A DNA stretch of 64,000 bases from Acinetobacter sp. ANC 4173 (GCF_004331255.1 NZ_SJOF01000004.1:124001-188000); one strand, 5' to 3'; shown: positions 33,987 to 44,612, counted from the first letter of the stretch. Numbers and translations are program-made. Notes: generated from the sequence alone by a model not told the origin.

Positions 33987-35105
33987 TTAGCGTTGATTTG
34001 ACTCTAATACCAACTGACTCAAATTACTTTGTAAATTACGTAAGCGCTGCGCTGCCTCTTCACGCTTCTGCATCCCTTCTTTTTGCACCTGAAGCACATC
34101 ATTCACCGTTTGAATTAAGGTATTTTGGACATGTTCAAGGGTGTCGATATCAATGACAGATCGTTGATTAGCGCGCGCTGTATCGACGGAATTTTGATGG
34201 AGTAAATCGGCATTACGGCGCAATAAATCATTGGTCGCATCATCAATCGTGTTTGCCAGCTGCACACTATTTTTTTGCTCTTGCAAGGAAATGGCCAAAC
34301 TAATTTGGTTTTTCCATGCGGGTAATGTAATGTTTTTGATGGCATAAAACTTATCCACCAACATTAAATTATTGGACTGGATAATCCGAATCATGGGTAA
34401 AGTCTGCATTGCAGATTGCTGCAACACCTGCAAATCACTGACTCGTTTCTCCAGATTATTCGATAAATGATTCAGATCGTAAATTTTCTGAGTAAGGGTT
34501 TGATCTTGTTCTTGCGTGGTGAGTTGAGCAATTTGCTGTTGCACTTCATGCTGCTTGATTTTACCCGCAGCCACATAAACGCCTAACTGTTTATATTCAT
34601 CTTGGACTGAATTAAACATATGTTCGAGGGTTTTAACTCGATCTTTTAAACCCGATTGTGACGCTTCAATTTCTTTAACCAAAGCATCAATTTGCTCTTT
34701 GGTGGTATTAAAGTGCTGATCAAAACTCTGTTTAGCCCCTTTGAATTTACTCAAAATACTGCCCAAAAAGCCCGAACTTTTAGACTGATTCAGAATACTG
34801 CTGCTGTTTAATTGCTGTGCCACTTGTACAACTTGATTCAACTTTTGTCCCGTTGCATCTAAATCTTTGTTTTGCACCAAACCTAACAATTCATCCGTAT
34901 AAGTAGACGTTTGAGTGGCAATATGTTTACCATATTCAGCAACACTCTGATGGCTCATCTCTTCCAATTCTTTGGTTGCAGTCATCACCTCAGCCAAATC
35001 TGAGGCTTGCAAGCCTAGCTCTTTTAAATTTAATTGCTGAAACTGTTGTTCCACCATCTCTGGAGTCGTGATTACAGTTAAATGATTTTGCTCAGAATTG
35101 GTCAT
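33987..35105 (-). CDS. TelA/KlaA family protein (toxic anion resistance family)
   Basis: 372 residues, almost entirely helical and coiled. Family features are the repeated Q/E-rich helices, LPAWKNQISLAISLQEQKNSVQLANTIDDATNDLLRRNA and the C-terminal TLIQTVNDVLQVQKEGMQKREEA. TelA proteins are linked by name to tellurite and other stresses, and a homologue occurs in Ter-associated clusters, but biochemical function is not settled. No ter genes are present here. It lies between a TelA-like paralogue and a membrane protein in a tight three-gene operon. Confidence 0.85.
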   Translation of the reverse strand: MTNSEQNHLTVITTPEMVEQQFQQLNLKELGLQASDLAEVMTATKELEEMSHQSVAEYGKHIATQTSTYTDELLGLVQNKDLDATGQKLNQVVQVAQQLNSSSILNQSKSSGFLGSILSKFKGAKQSFDQHFNTTKEQIDALVKEIEASQSGLKDRVKTLEHMFNSVQDEYKQLGVYVAAGKIKQHEVQQQIAQLTTQEQDQTLTQKIYDLNHLSNNLEKRVSDLQVLQQSAMQTLPMIRIIQSNNLMLVDKFYAIKNITLPAWKNQISLAISLQEQKNSVQLANTIDDATNDLLRRNADLLHQNSVDTARANQRSVIDIDTLEHVQNTLIQTVNDVLQVQKEGMQKREEAAQRLRNLQSNLSQLVLESNQR

Positions 35106-35118
35106 AATTCACCTAATT

Positions 35119-35913
35119 TTATGAAGAGTTTCCCGAAGGTTTCTCTAATGATTTTCTTAAAGTTTTAATCAATTTTTCACGGCTATTATCTAGCTTTAAT
35201 AGCTCGGAAGTCGAGTCTGTCTGTTGACTTTGTTTGACATGATATTGCCAAGCTGGAATTAACACTTGTTGCGCTTCGGTAAAACGGTCAAGTAAGCCTA
35301 AAGACAGTTGCTGAGAAAGTTGTATTTGCTGCATGGCAATATCATTACTGGCTTGTACGGTTTGCAAACTGTGAATTTTCTTCGACAACCGTTCAGAAAA
35401 TTGATCTAAGGGATGCTGAGTACGCAACATCTTAGGATACTCTTGCACAAACTCTTGTGCGGCAACTACATAATTCGCCATTCTTAAACGCAAACCCAGT
35501 AATTGCTGAAATCTCGATTGTGACTTTTGTATTTCTAAGCGTAATTTTTGGCTTAAATGTTGGCAACGATCCAAAAGTACATCAAGGTTTTTATAATAGT
35601 CAATTTGTCCCGAACCATGTTCAATGTCTATGCCAAGCCATTTTTGCAATGCATTAAATCTGCGTTTTTTTAAATATTTGTTCGATTGCGTCAAGGCTTG
35701 AATAAGTTCTTCAATACTTTGTCGAAACTGCTGTGTCAGCAATGGATCGACGCCTTGTAACAAGACGGACTGAGCTTGAACAAGCTGCTCAGCGTAGCCA
35801 GCCAACAATGCCGCATTATTAAAAATGGGTACCAATTCATTCTGTTGAATAGCCAAAACGTCCTGTCGATTCACCTCTATTTCAAATAAAGGAACCAGTT
35901 CAGTAACTTGCAT
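35119..35913 (-). CDS. TelA-related helical protein
   Basis: 264 residues, helical and glutamine/leucine-rich. The part FTEAQQVLIPAWQYHVKQSQQ lines up with the LPAWKNQISL region of the adjacent TelA protein, and KIHSLQTVQASNDIAMQQIQLSQQ resembles its preceding helix, so it seems a diverged TelA paralogue with a shorter N-terminus. It is the first gene of a three-gene operon, with 13 bases to the next start. Soluble, cytoplasmic. Function unknown. The paralogy is by eye and could be coiled-coil resemblance. Confidence 0.55.
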   Translation of the reverse strand: MQVTELVPLFEIEVNRQDVLAIQQNELVPIFNNAALLAGYAEQLVQAQSVLLQGVDPLLTQQFRQSIEELIQALTQSNKYLKKRRFNALQKWLGIDIEHGSGQIDYYKNLDVLLDRCQHLSQKLRLEIQKSQSRFQQLLGLRLRMANYVVAAQEFVQEYPKMLRTQHPLDQFSERLSKKIHSLQTVQASNDIAMQQIQLSQQLSLGLLDRFTEAQQVLIPAWQYHVKQSQQTDSTSELLKLDNSREKLIKTLRKSLEKPSGNSS

Positions 35914-36191
35914 AGCAATTTAAATCATGACCAACACTTCTCTGTTGTATCATAGCCATTAAAATAAGCAACTCTGTGTTCTTATATTGTCTACTCAATC
36001 ATGACCTTGTTTAACATCAAAATAAATCCTGCATCAACAACCATACGATAAAAGCTAAGTCATCAAAAAATAATAAAAAATTGGCTGTATTGTTTGGATT
36101 TATCCAAAATGAGATGAAATCTACACTTCCACAATCTTTCTACACAATTTTAGTTTAATCTTACGCAAAATTACATTTGGAAACATTGTTC

Positions 36192-38246
36192 ATGGATGCT
36201 TTATCGTCTGCATGGAAACAGAGTGCCTTAACGGTTGCCCTACTCAGCTTATCTTCAATGAGCTGGGCGGCTGATTCAACCCCCAATGTTACTGAAGAAC
36301 CTGTACAGACCCTAAAAACATTAAAGCTCCAAGCCAATGCACCTACAAATAAAAATAATGATATTAGTGCAATTGCAAAAACCATTGTCAGTCGGGAAGA
36401 AATGTTGCAATTTGGCGACCAATCCGTCAGTGATGCCTTAAGACGTGCAGCAGGTTTTCAAATGCCATCACCTTCTGGTCCGCGTGGTCCAGGCGGTGCA
36501 TCAGGTATGCGTTTTCGCGGTGGTGGTGCACCTATTTTCATGATCAACGGCGAACCTGTACAAGGGGGTCCGCGCGGTGGAATGTCAATTATTGATACTC
36601 TTACACCAGACATGATTGAACGGATTGAAATCACCAAACAACCAAGCGTGACTCAAGCCTCAGTCGCTGCCTCTGCCGTCATTAATATTATCTTAAAAGA
36701 ACCCCTACAGAGTTCACGTCTTGGTGGGACAGCTCGAGTTGGCTATGGCTTTGACAGTTCAGGCGTTTCAAAAGAAGAGCGTAAAAATATCACCTTACAA
36801 ATGGATGGTCGTGATAGTCCTTGGTTATATAGCGTATCTGCCAATCAAAATTGGGATGACACCACCTCAATTACCCAAACTCAAACAGCAAACCAAACTC
36901 GTGTACAAAAAAATGTCGCTGAACGTAAAGCATCCATGATCAGTCCACGTGTGGAATATGAAATTGATGATGAAAAGAAAGTTGTGGCGGAACTGTTTTA
37001 TCGCAATCATGAACGGGATGGTTCACGTTCCGATCAAGTTCAGCAAGACAAAAATGACAGTATGCGCCTAAATACACGCTTTGAACGTCAGGTGAATAAG
37101 AACTCGGACAAAGTCCGTCTGTCTTATGAAAAACAAAATGAAACTGAACTTACCCGCTCTCCGCTTTCTTCTCTCTATATAGATCAGCAGATTGAAGAAC
37201 TGGGTTTGGCATATGATGGTGTCCGTCAATTTGATGAAAATCGTCAAATTAAGTTTGGCTTAGATACACGTTCAAGCAGCTTAGAAAGCAATACAGCTGA
37301 AACTTTAGATGAACAACGTTATGCCTTGTATAGCGAAGGCAGTTGGCGTTTTACCGATCAACAAACTTTGACTATTGGTTTACGTCAAGAATGGATACAT
37401 CGTACTGGTTTAGTCGATTATGATGACCAAAACCTCAGCCCAGTCATTGCGCATCGTTATAATTTTAATGATTATTGGTCACTGCAAAGCAATATCAGTC
37501 AAGCATTTCGTAGTCCGAAAGCTGACGATTTATTACCCGCAGTATCTATTTCTACAGACAGTGATGCAGGCAGCTTAAATAACCCTGACCGTGGCGGTAA
37601 TCCATTTTTACGCCCAGAAAAAATCACGGCATATGAATCTACTCTAGGCTTTAATACAGCTGCAGGTGGCATAAACATCACAGGATTCTACCGTCAAATT
37701 GATGATTATATTGAGTCGGTAATTCAACAAGAAAATGGACGTTACGTAAAACGTCCGCAAAACCAAGATCATGCAACAACCTATGGTGTTGAACTCTCTG
37801 GACGTTATGCATTAAAACAAAATGCTCAAGGGCATTCGTGGATGCTCAACAGTCAACTCTCAACCATTCGCGCCAAAGTCGAAGATGATATTACGCATCA
37901 AGATCGTTTAGTCAGTGATGTTGCACCCTATACCGCCAGTATGGGACTTTCTTATAACTATCAACCTTGGCAAATTTCGACCAGTGCCAATCTCAGCTAT
38001 ACCCCAGAGTTTACCCGTGCTTTAGAAAATCAGCCCTATGATCGAACCAGTAACGAACGAGTCAATCTGGACATCAGTGCAACTAAACGCTTTAAACAGG
38101 GTTGGGCGACCACTTTAAGCGCGCGTAATCTGTTAAGTACCGACTACAAAGAACGTCTGAATTATCAATCTGATGGCAGCCTCTATCAAGCACGAGTCAG
38201 TCAAGCCATTCCTAGCATATTATTCAGCGTAGAAAAGAAATTTTAA
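36192..38246 (+). CDS. TonB-dependent outer-membrane receptor
   Basis: 684 residues from the ATG at 36192 (MDALSSAWKQS). A signal peptide ends near AMSWAA-like SSMSWAA. LKTLKLQA about 20 residues later may be the TonB box. The plug domain is unusual: it is rich in G, P and R (PSPSGPRGPGGASGMRFRGGG, then GGPRGGMS) before the normal IERIEITKQPSVTQASVAASAVINI. A 22-strand-type barrel with aromatic turns follows and ends in FSVEKKF with terminal phenylalanine. It should import a siderophore or another ligand across the outer membrane. No Fur box was found upstream and no partner gene is near, so the ligand is unknown. Confidence 0.88.
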   Translation: MDALSSAWKQSALTVALLSLSSMSWAADSTPNVTEEPVQTLKTLKLQANAPTNKNNDISAIAKTIVSREEMLQFGDQSVSDALRRAAGFQMPSPSGPRGPGGASGMRFRGGGAPIFMINGEPVQGGPRGGMSIIDTLTPDMIERIEITKQPSVTQASVAASAVINIILKEPLQSSRLGGTARVGYGFDSSGVSKEERKNITLQMDGRDSPWLYSVSANQNWDDTTSITQTQTANQTRVQKNVAERKASMISPRVEYEIDDEKKVVAELFYRNHERDGSRSDQVQQDKNDSMRLNTRFERQVNKNSDKVRLSYEKQNETELTRSPLSSLYIDQQIEELGLAYDGVRQFDENRQIKFGLDTRSSSLESNTAETLDEQRYALYSEGSWRFTDQQTLTIGLRQEWIHRTGLVDYDDQNLSPVIAHRYNFNDYWSLQSNISQAFRSPKADDLLPAVSISTDSDAGSLNNPDRGGNPFLRPEKITAYESTLGFNTAAGGINITGFYRQIDDYIESVIQQENGRYVKRPQNQDHATTYGVELSGRYALKQNAQGHSWMLNSQLSTIRAKVEDDITHQDRLVSDVAPYTASMGLSYNYQPWQISTSANLSYTPEFTRALENQPYDRTSNERVNLDISATKRFKQGWATTLSARNLLSTDYKERLNYQSDGSLYQARVSQAIPSILFSVEKKF

Positions 38247-38270
38247 ACTTTGATTTTGATATGAAACTTA

Positions 38271-38313
38271 AAACCATTAAGTGACTCAAGCGGCCTGATG
38301 GTTTTAATTTTTA
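38271..38313 (+). terminator. Terminator of the TonB-dependent receptor gene
   Basis: AAAACCAT (38271-38278) pairs with ATGGTTTT (38299-38306) over a 20-base loop, followed by T-rich sequence. Moderate strength. Confidence 0.55.
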
Positions 38314-38370
38314 ATCTTATGTTATTCATTTAAAATAGAAATTACTGCTTTCTATTTTAATTCAACATAA

Positions 38371-38424
38371 AAAAACATCCCCTCATCATTCAAGCCCATA
38401 GCCCTGAATATGAGAGGATGTTTT
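38371..38424 (-). terminator. Terminator of the FabH-like gene
   Basis: AAACATCC, CTCAT and ATTCA on the left pair in order with TGAAT, ATGAG and GGATGTTT on the right across a small loop, with single mismatches. An A run precedes it, so on the minus strand it ends with T residues. Confidence 0.75.
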
Positions 38425-38471
38425 CGAGTCTATAACGCCAAGCCCAAAATACAAGCTTAGATACTATAAGC

Positions 38472-39587
38472 TTAAGCGACGTGCTTTTGAACCAAAATTG
38501 ATCCTACAGAGTAACCCGCACCGAACGAACACAGTACACCATATTCACCATCATTCACTTCGTGCGCAGAACGATGTAATGCAATAATGACACCCGCAGA
38601 AGAAGTATTGGCAAACTCATCGAGAATAATAGGAACTAAACTTGGATCCGCTTCAGCTGCTTCTTTACCCACAACTAATTTCAAAATCAGTTCATTCATG
38701 TTGACATTGGCTTGGTGTAACCAAAAACGCTTCACTTGGCTTGGCAAGATGTTGTTCTTTTCCAACTGAGCCGTAATCATTTTTGCCACTAACGGACAAA
38801 CTTCTTTAAACACTTTACGACCATCTTGACGGAATTGCTTGTCATCACGTGAAGTGAGTTCAGAAGCATTTAAGAAGCCAAAGTTATTACGAATGTTGTT
38901 GGAAAATTGCGTAAATAAGTTGGTATCTAAAATTTCAAAGCCTGTTTTTGTCTCTGTGTTCTCAATGATTGAAGCCGTTGCAACATCACCAAAAATAAAG
39001 TGACAATCGCGTGAACGGTAGTCGGTATGACCTGAGGTTAACTCAACGTTTACTAACAACACACGGCGCGCACCCGACTTAATGGCATCATAGGCTTGTT
39101 TTAAACCAAAAGTTGCTGCAGAACATGCCACATTCATGTCATAAGCATAACCTTGAATACCCAATGCCGTCTGAATTTCAATCGCAACAGCCGGATAAGC
39201 ACGTTGCAAGTTTGAACATGCCAAAATTACGACATCAATATCTTCCGCAGTCACACCTGCATTTTGCATAGCTTGCTTTGCGGCAATCACGCCCCACTCA
39301 GCCTGAATGGATAGCTCATCATCGCTACGCTCAGCTAAACGTGGGCGTAAACGGTTTGGATCTAAGACACCCGTTTTTTCAGCCACATAACGGCGCTTTA
39401 CACCAGAGGCCTTTTCAATAAATTCAGCACTAGAACCACGACGTTCTTCTAACTCGCCTGCTGCAATTTGCTCAGCATGGTCAAGGTTATACTGTTCCAC
39501 ATAAGCATTTAGGCTTTCAACTAGCTCTTCATTGGTAATGACGTGTTCTGGGTGGAACAAGCCTGTACCTGTAATACGAATGCCCAT
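38472..39587 (-). CDS. 3-oxoacyl-ACP synthase III-like enzyme (FabH family)
   Basis: 371 residues, longer than the usual FabH of about 320 because of an insertion after residue 25 ([19 protein letters not shown]) and another near 95. The catalytic triad is present: cysteine in [11 protein letters not shown], histidine in [10 protein letters not shown], asparagine in [10 protein letters not shown]. It condenses an acyl-CoA starter with malonyl-ACP. The insert and the LHQANVNM form fit the longer KASIII-like group found in Acinetobacter and Pseudomonas, which may use longer starters. It follows hrpA by 30 bases on the same strand. Confidence 0.85.
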   Translation of the reverse strand: MGIRITGTGLFHPEHVITNEELVESLNAYVEQYNLDHAEQIAAGELEERRGSSAEFIEKASGVKRRYVAEKTGVLDPNRLRPRLAERSDDELSIQAEWGVIAAKQAMQNAGVTAEDIDVVILACSNLQRAYPAVAIEIQTALGIQGYAYDMNVACSAATFGLKQAYDAIKSGARRVLLVNVELTSGHTDYRSRDCHFIFGDVATASIIENTETKTGFEILDTNLFTQFSNNIRNNFGFLNASELTSRDDKQFRQDGRKVFKEVCPLVAKMITAQLEKNNILPSQVKRFWLHQANVNMNELILKLVVGKEAAEADPSLVPIILDEFANTSSAGVIIALHRSAHEVNDGEYGVLCSFGAGYSVGSILVQKHVA

Positions 39588-39617
39588 GTAAAACTCCTAC
39601 TCTAAATTCGTTCAATT

Positions 39618-42600
39618 TTAACCAATATCAAGACATTCCCATAGTTTTTGTAACCGTGTCGCAGAAATAGGCATCTTGGTTTTCATCGGTTGAGAAAACA
39701 ACGAAATACGCAACTCTTCGATCATGAAATACAATTCTTTTAAACGAACGTCATTTTTATATTGAAATAATTTATCCATCCACGGATCAATTTGCCCAAT
39801 GGCAGCAACATCTCGCTGTAGATTATTGGGCAAGCGGTCCAAACGCAATAGCAACGCGGCCAAATATCGTGGATACTCAGTCCACACATCTACAGATTTG
39901 CTATAGACAAAATTCGCCAACTGCATTAAGTCTAACTGATCTTCAATATCATCCATGCTACGGCCAAAAACGTCAGCATCCAGCATTAATAATTTCTGGC
40001 GAATACTTTGCCACTGAATAAAAATATCACTCATCATTTTTAACGCCTGTTGACCGTGCGTTAAAAAGTTTTGTTTAACCTTCAGCAGTAATTGCTGAAA
40101 TTCAGTCTGATTAATGGGTAATTCTGTAATGGCTAATTGTAGCGTGGCGTAGACTAACATCTGTTCCAGTTTTGCCTTGTCGCCTAGTGGTGAATAGGCC
40201 AGCGCCATCGGCTTGGAAATTTGCTTTTTCAATTGACGAACCAAGTCCCCCAATTGTAAGTGCATCAGATGAATAATTCCCTCACGATGTTGCTTAATCG
40301 CTTCATTCTGATCATTAAAGGTCTGTATCACAATGCCGGAAGTATCTTTAGCATCTAAATTTGCAAAAACTTTAACAGGAACCAGTGCTTGATATTGTTT
40401 GACCACAACCCCTGTGACTTTATGCGAAGCTTCAAACACAAAATCTTCAGGGAAAGTTAGGAACTGTCCTTTGGCTTGCTTGACGGGACTATGGGTTTCA
40501 GTACGGCAACGTGCTTTTAATTCAGCTAAATTGCGCCCCTTCTCAATCACACGCCCTTTTTCATCAATCACTTTAATGAAAGGCAGCAAATATTGATCAA
40601 TTTTTTCAAAAGAAAAATCTTTTTCAGCAATCTGCTCGCCACGGAGTTGAAAGGCCAAGAAGCTAAATAAATGCTCGCGTAAGTGTACCGCATCTATCCG
40701 CTGCATTAATTTTTTTGCAGTATCAGGAATCGGGACTAAATTACGACGCTTATCTTTCGGCAACGCTTTTAATAAGGCCTCAATTAAGTCTTGTCGCCAA
40801 CCTGGAATTCCCCAAGACCAAATGTTTTCATCGACCTGTGCTAAAGCCTGCACAGGTATTTTAACCGTAGCCCCATCTTCATCATGGCTTGGGTCAAAAC
40901 GATAACTCGCGGCTAAACGCAACTCACCATTATGCAAATAATCTGGGAACTGTTGTGTCGTTGGACGATCATTCAGCCATAGCGCATCGTCTTCTACATA
41001 CAAGAAACGTGGCTGTGTTGGCTCAATGGTGGCACGCCAATCTTCAAAACTACGACGACTGGCAATTTCAACGGGGATTTTTGCCGCATAAAACTGGTAG
41101 ATGGTTTCTTCATCTACCACTAAGTCACGTCGACGCAATTTGTCTTCGACCCGTTCTACTTCTTCCAGTTTTAATAAATTATGTTTTAAAAATGGTGGAA
41201 GTATGCCCAAATTACCTGTGGTTAAAGCATCTCTCAGGAAAATTTCATGCGCTGCAAGATGATCAACCTTTTCATAATTAATCATCCGTTTTGGCTCAAT
41301 AATCAAACCAAACAATGAAATCTGCGCATAGGCATTTACAATACCGGCTTTCTTCGACCAATGCGGTTCAAAATAATGATATTTCAGCAAATCCCGAGCT
41401 GCCAAAAGAATCCATTCTGGTTCAATTTTAGCCAAGGTGCGCAAATAAACCTGTGAGGTTTCCACCATCTCAAACGCCATAATCCACGGCGTATTGCTCT
41501 TATGCAAAGTTGAAGCAGGAAATACGCGTGCCTTCTGTTGGCGGACGGCCATAAAGACATTACGTTCATCAGTTTTATTGGCAATAAACGATAAGAGACC
41601 CGTTAATAAAGCACGATGCAGGTTTTCATAACTGGCTTTTTTATCATTAAAGGAAAGATTCAGACCTTTCGCTAAATCCAGTAATTGCTCATGGGTTTTT
41701 TTCCACTCACGTAAACGTAACCAACTCAAAAAATGCTGATGAGCAAAAGTACGACGCTTGTTCTCACTCATTGACTCAACAGGATCATGAATCGCTTCCC
41801 ACAACTTCAAATAAAACAGGAAGTCAGAGTCCGCTTCACGGAATAAAGCATGTTTTTGATCTGCCTGCATTTGCTTATCCGCAGGGCGCTCACGAGGATC
41901 TTGTACCGCCAAAGCGGCCACAATAATCAGCACTTCATTTAAAACGCCAAAATGCGCCCCACCCAAAATCATACGGGCTAAACGTGGGTCAATTGGCATT
42001 TTCGCCATCATCTGCCCGACTTTGGTCAATCCATTGCTTTGATTACCTTTTTTTCCACGCGCTGAGTCCTTGGTTTGCTCGACCTTGGTTTCACCCGATT
42101 GCACCGCACTCTTTTCAGTCATTGCACCCAGTTCAACCAAGAGCTTACGACCATCATTCACAAGCCTGTGATCTGGTGGTTCAATAAAATCGAAGGCTTC
42201 GAGCGAACCTAAATTCAGACTTTGCATTTGCAAAATAACAGAAGCCAAATTGGTGCGTTTAATTTCAGGTTCAGTAAATTCAGGACGGCTTAAAAAATCT
42301 TCTTCACTGTATAAACGAATACACACACCCGGTGCGATACGCCCACAACGCCCTTTACGCTGATTGGCTGCCGCCTGTGAAATCGCTTCAATCGGTAACC
42401 GCTGCACACGAGAACGGTAGTTATAACGTGAAATACGGGCAAAGCCGCTATCAATCACATAACGAATATTCGGGACAGTCAACGCGGTTTCGGCAACGTT
42501 AGTCGCAATAATGATGCGTCGCCCACCACCTGTAGCATTAAAAATCTTTTGTTGATCTGCCAAAGCTAAACGTGCATAAAGCGGTAAAATTTCGGTATGA

Positions 42601-43580
42601 CGTGGACCATACTTTTGCAAAGTTTCTTGTAATTCTCTAATTTCTTGCTCGGTACTGGCAAAAATTAGAATATCGGCATGTTCAGGATGACCTTTTTCTT
42701 GTGCATCCTGAAAACATTCTTCTACTGCTTGAACCACGGCACGCGGTAGATTTTCTTCAAAATCATCAAATTCATCATCATCACTCCCACCAATACTCAA
42801 CTCGGAAATTGGACGATAACGTACTTCGACAGGAAAACTTCGGCCTTCCACTTCAAAAATCGGCGCACCGTAAAAATATTGACTAAAACGCTGCACATCT
42901 AAAGTTGCAGAAGTCACAATGACTTTTAAATCAGGACGTTTTGGCAGTAACTGCTTCAAATACCCCATAATAAAATCAATATTCAACGAGCGCTCATGCG
43001 CTTCATCAATAATAATCGTATCGTACTTACTTAAATAACGGTCATTGGACAGTTCTGCCAGCAAAATACCATCGGTCATCAAACGTACAATCGAATCTTG
43101 CGAACCTTGTTCGTTAAAACGCACCTTAAAGCCGATCGATTCACCCAGCTTTTCACCGACTTCTTCTGCAATACGCTGCGAAACACTACGCGCAGCCAAA
43201 CGACGTGGCTGGGTATGACCAATCATGCCAGTTAAACCACGCCCTGCCAGCATAGCAATTTGGGGTAACTGTGTGGTTTTTCCTGAACCAGTTTCCCCTG
43301 CCACAATAATGACTTGATGCTGTTGAATGGCAGCCATCAATTGTTCAGCAGACTGCGTAACAGGTAGGTCTTGATTCAGTTTAATTTGAGGCAGACGAGC
43401 AAAACGCGCACGTACTTTAAGATTAGACTGTTCAAACAGCTCTTGATATTGCTGTGGATCACCATCTTTGCTGCGGCGTAGTCGATTTAAACGATGACGG
43501 TCGCGGGCCATAACCCATTGATCGATATTTAAATGACTTTGCACAGATGAGTTATCCCAGTAAAAATTTGAATCGACCAT
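39618..43580 (-). CDS. hrpA: ATP-dependent RNA helicase HrpA
   Basis: 1320 residues, the expected length of HrpA. Motifs in order: GETGSGKTTQLPQIA (Walker A), TQPRRLAARSVSQRIAEE, TDGILLAEL, DEAHERSLNIDF (DEAH), SATLD, then IIATNVAETALTVPNIRYVIDSG and QRKGRCGRIAPGVC. A helicase-associated domain and a long C-terminal region unique to HrpA (DUF3418-like) follow. DEAH helicases of this group unwind RNA; HrpA is reported to work on stalled ribosomes or fimbrial mRNA. It is the upstream gene of fabH-like by 30 bases. Confidence 0.95.
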   Translation of the reverse strand: MVDSNFYWDNSSVQSHLNIDQWVMARDRHRLNRLRRSKDGDPQQYQELFEQSNLKVRARFARLPQIKLNQDLPVTQSAEQLMAAIQQHQVIIVAGETGSGKTTQLPQIAMLAGRGLTGMIGHTQPRRLAARSVSQRIAEEVGEKLGESIGFKVRFNEQGSQDSIVRLMTDGILLAELSNDRYLSKYDTIIIDEAHERSLNIDFIMGYLKQLLPKRPDLKVIVTSATLDVQRFSQYFYGAPIFEVEGRSFPVEVRYRPISELSIGGSDDDEFDDFEENLPRAVVQAVEECFQDAQEKGHPEHADILIFASTEQEIRELQETLQKYGPRHTEILPLYARLALADQQKIFNATGGGRRIIIATNVAETALTVPNIRYVIDSGFARISRYNYRSRVQRLPIEAISQAAANQRKGRCGRIAPGVCIRLYSEEDFLSRPEFTEPEIKRTNLASVILQMQSLNLGSLEAFDFIEPPDHRLVNDGRKLLVELGAMTEKSAVQSGETKVEQTKDSARGKKGNQSNGLTKVGQMMAKMPIDPRLARMILGGAHFGVLNEVLIIVAALAVQDPRERPADKQMQADQKHALFREADSDFLFYLKLWEAIHDPVESMSENKRRTFAHQHFLSWLRLREWKKTHEQLLDLAKGLNLSFNDKKASYENLHRALLTGLLSFIANKTDERNVFMAVRQQKARVFPASTLHKSNTPWIMAFEMVETSQVYLRTLAKIEPEWILLAARDLLKYHYFEPHWSKKAGIVNAYAQISLFGLIIEPKRMINYEKVDHLAAHEIFLRDALTTGNLGILPPFLKHNLLKLEEVERVEDKLRRRDLVVDEETIYQFYAAKIPVEIASRRSFEDWRATIEPTQPRFLYVEDDALWLNDRPTTQQFPDYLHNGELRLAASYRFDPSHDEDGATVKIPVQALAQVDENIWSWGIPGWRQDLIEALLKALPKDKRRNLVPIPDTAKKLMQRIDAVHLREHLFSFLAFQLRGEQIAEKDFSFEKIDQYLLPFIKVIDEKGRVIEKGRNLAELKARCRTETHSPVKQAKGQFLTFPEDFVFEASHKVTGVVVKQYQALVPVKVFANLDAKDTSGIVIQTFNDQNEAIKQHREGIIHLMHLQLGDLVRQLKKQISKPMALAYSPLGDKAKLEQMLVYATLQLAITELPINQTEFQQLLLKVKQNFLTHGQQALKMMSDIFIQWQSIRQKLLMLDADVFGRSMDDIEDQLDLMQLANFVYSKSVDVWTEYPRYLAALLLRLDRLPNNLQRDVAAIGQIDPWMDKLFQYKNDVRLKELYFMIEELRISLFSQPMKTKMPISATRLQKLWECLDIG

Positions 43581-44048
43581 TTTACGCCTTAAGCGGTCAT
43601 AGAGAAAGCCTCTTCAACGCGATAGCGAATCTGGTCATGAAATTTGATTATATTTCACCCCCATTTCATGCCTTCATATCTAAGGTTAAAACCTGAATAT
43701 AGAGGTGAACCACAAGTTTATTGCGAGATTGCAAACTTAAATTTGTCAGAAAAATAGGCAACCACATCTATATAAAATATCTTTTTTCAATTTTAGCCTT
43801 GAAATTCAAGCCAGATGACTGCATGTTGAATAACGATCTAAATACGACAATTTGATTGTGACGTATTGTCATTTTTTCATCATCAAATTCATTTGTAATA
43901 AACGATGATGCTATTGAGTGAAATGGTGTTTAAATTACTCATTCGGTTTTTCCGATGCTTGTGATGTAAAAATACTGTTTCAGCAATAATTAAAAATTCG
44001 ATATTCTACTTCCAAATTCAAAAACTAACCTTAATCATGGAGACAATG
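43581..44048. other. Intergenic region between divergent hrpA and ahpC
   Basis: About 470 AT-rich bases without a believable gene. A plausible ahpC promoter lies at its right end. ACTCATTCGG and CGATGCTTG-type short dyads are present but weak. I saw no recognisable OxyR site or structured RNA. Confidence 0.5.
43979..44007 (+). promoter_or_regulatory. Possible ahpC promoter
   Basis: TTCAGC (43979-43984) and TATTCT (44002-44007) are 17 bases apart, with the ahpC start 40 bases further on. The -35 is weak, which would fit an activator-dependent gene, but this is only a pattern match. Confidence 0.35.
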
Positions 44049-44612
44049 ATGAGCTTAATTAATACCGAAGTTAAACCATTTAAAGCACAAGCTTACTTGA
44101 ACGGTCAGTTCATTGAAGTTACAGAAGCTGACCTTAAAGGCAAATGGTCTGTAGTATTCTTCTATCCAGCAGACTTCACTTTTGTATGCCCAACTGAGCT
44201 TGGTGACCTTGCTGACAACTACGCTGAATTCAAAAAATTAGGCGTTGAAATCTATGCAGTTTCTACTGACACGCATTTCACACACAAAGCTTGGCACGAT
44301 TCTTCTGCTGAAATTAAGAAAATTGAATACCCAATGGTTGGCGACCCAACTTGGACGCTTGCTAAAAACTTCGAAGTATTAATCGAAGCTGCTGGTCTTG
44401 CTGACCGTGGTACTTTCGTTATTGATCCTGAAGGCAAAATCCAAATCGTTGAAATCAACGCTGGTGGTATTGGCCGTGATGCTCAAGAACTTCTTCGTAA
44501 AGTTAAAGCTGCTCAATACGTTCACGCTCACCCAGGTGAAGTGTGCCCTGCTAAATGGAAAGAAGGCGACGCAACTCTTGCTCCGTCTATCGATCTAGTA
44601 GGTAAAATCTAA
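44049..44612 (+). CDS. ahpC: Alkyl hydroperoxide reductase subunit C (2-Cys peroxiredoxin)
   Basis: 187 residues from the ATG at 44049, chosen because GGAG sits six bases upstream. The peroxidatic cysteine is C47 in [12 protein letters not shown] and the resolving one is near 166 in [11 protein letters not shown], as in enterobacterial AhpC. It reduces hydrogen peroxide and organic hydroperoxides and is recycled by AhpF. It is a single-gene transcript with terminator. The codon choice is strongly biased (GCT, GGT, CGT), unlike most neighbours, a sign of high expression. Confidence 0.97.
   Translation: MSLINTEVKPFKAQAYLNGQFIEVTEADLKGKWSVVFFYPADFTFVCPTELGDLADNYAEFKKLGVEIYAVSTDTHFTHKAWHDSSAEIKKIEYPMVGDPTWTLAKNFEVLIEAAGLADRGTFVIDPEGKIQIVEINAGGIGRDAQELLRKVKAAQYVHAHPGEVCPAKWKEGDATLAPSIDLVGKI

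Noticed and set aside
40889..41281. Open frame of 130 codons on the plus strand
   Set aside because: It is antisense to hrpA and has low-complexity His/Leu-rich text typical of shadow frames.
43581..44048. OxyR binding site upstream of ahpC
   Set aside because: I looked for the spaced ATAG/CTAT pattern and found no convincing match.
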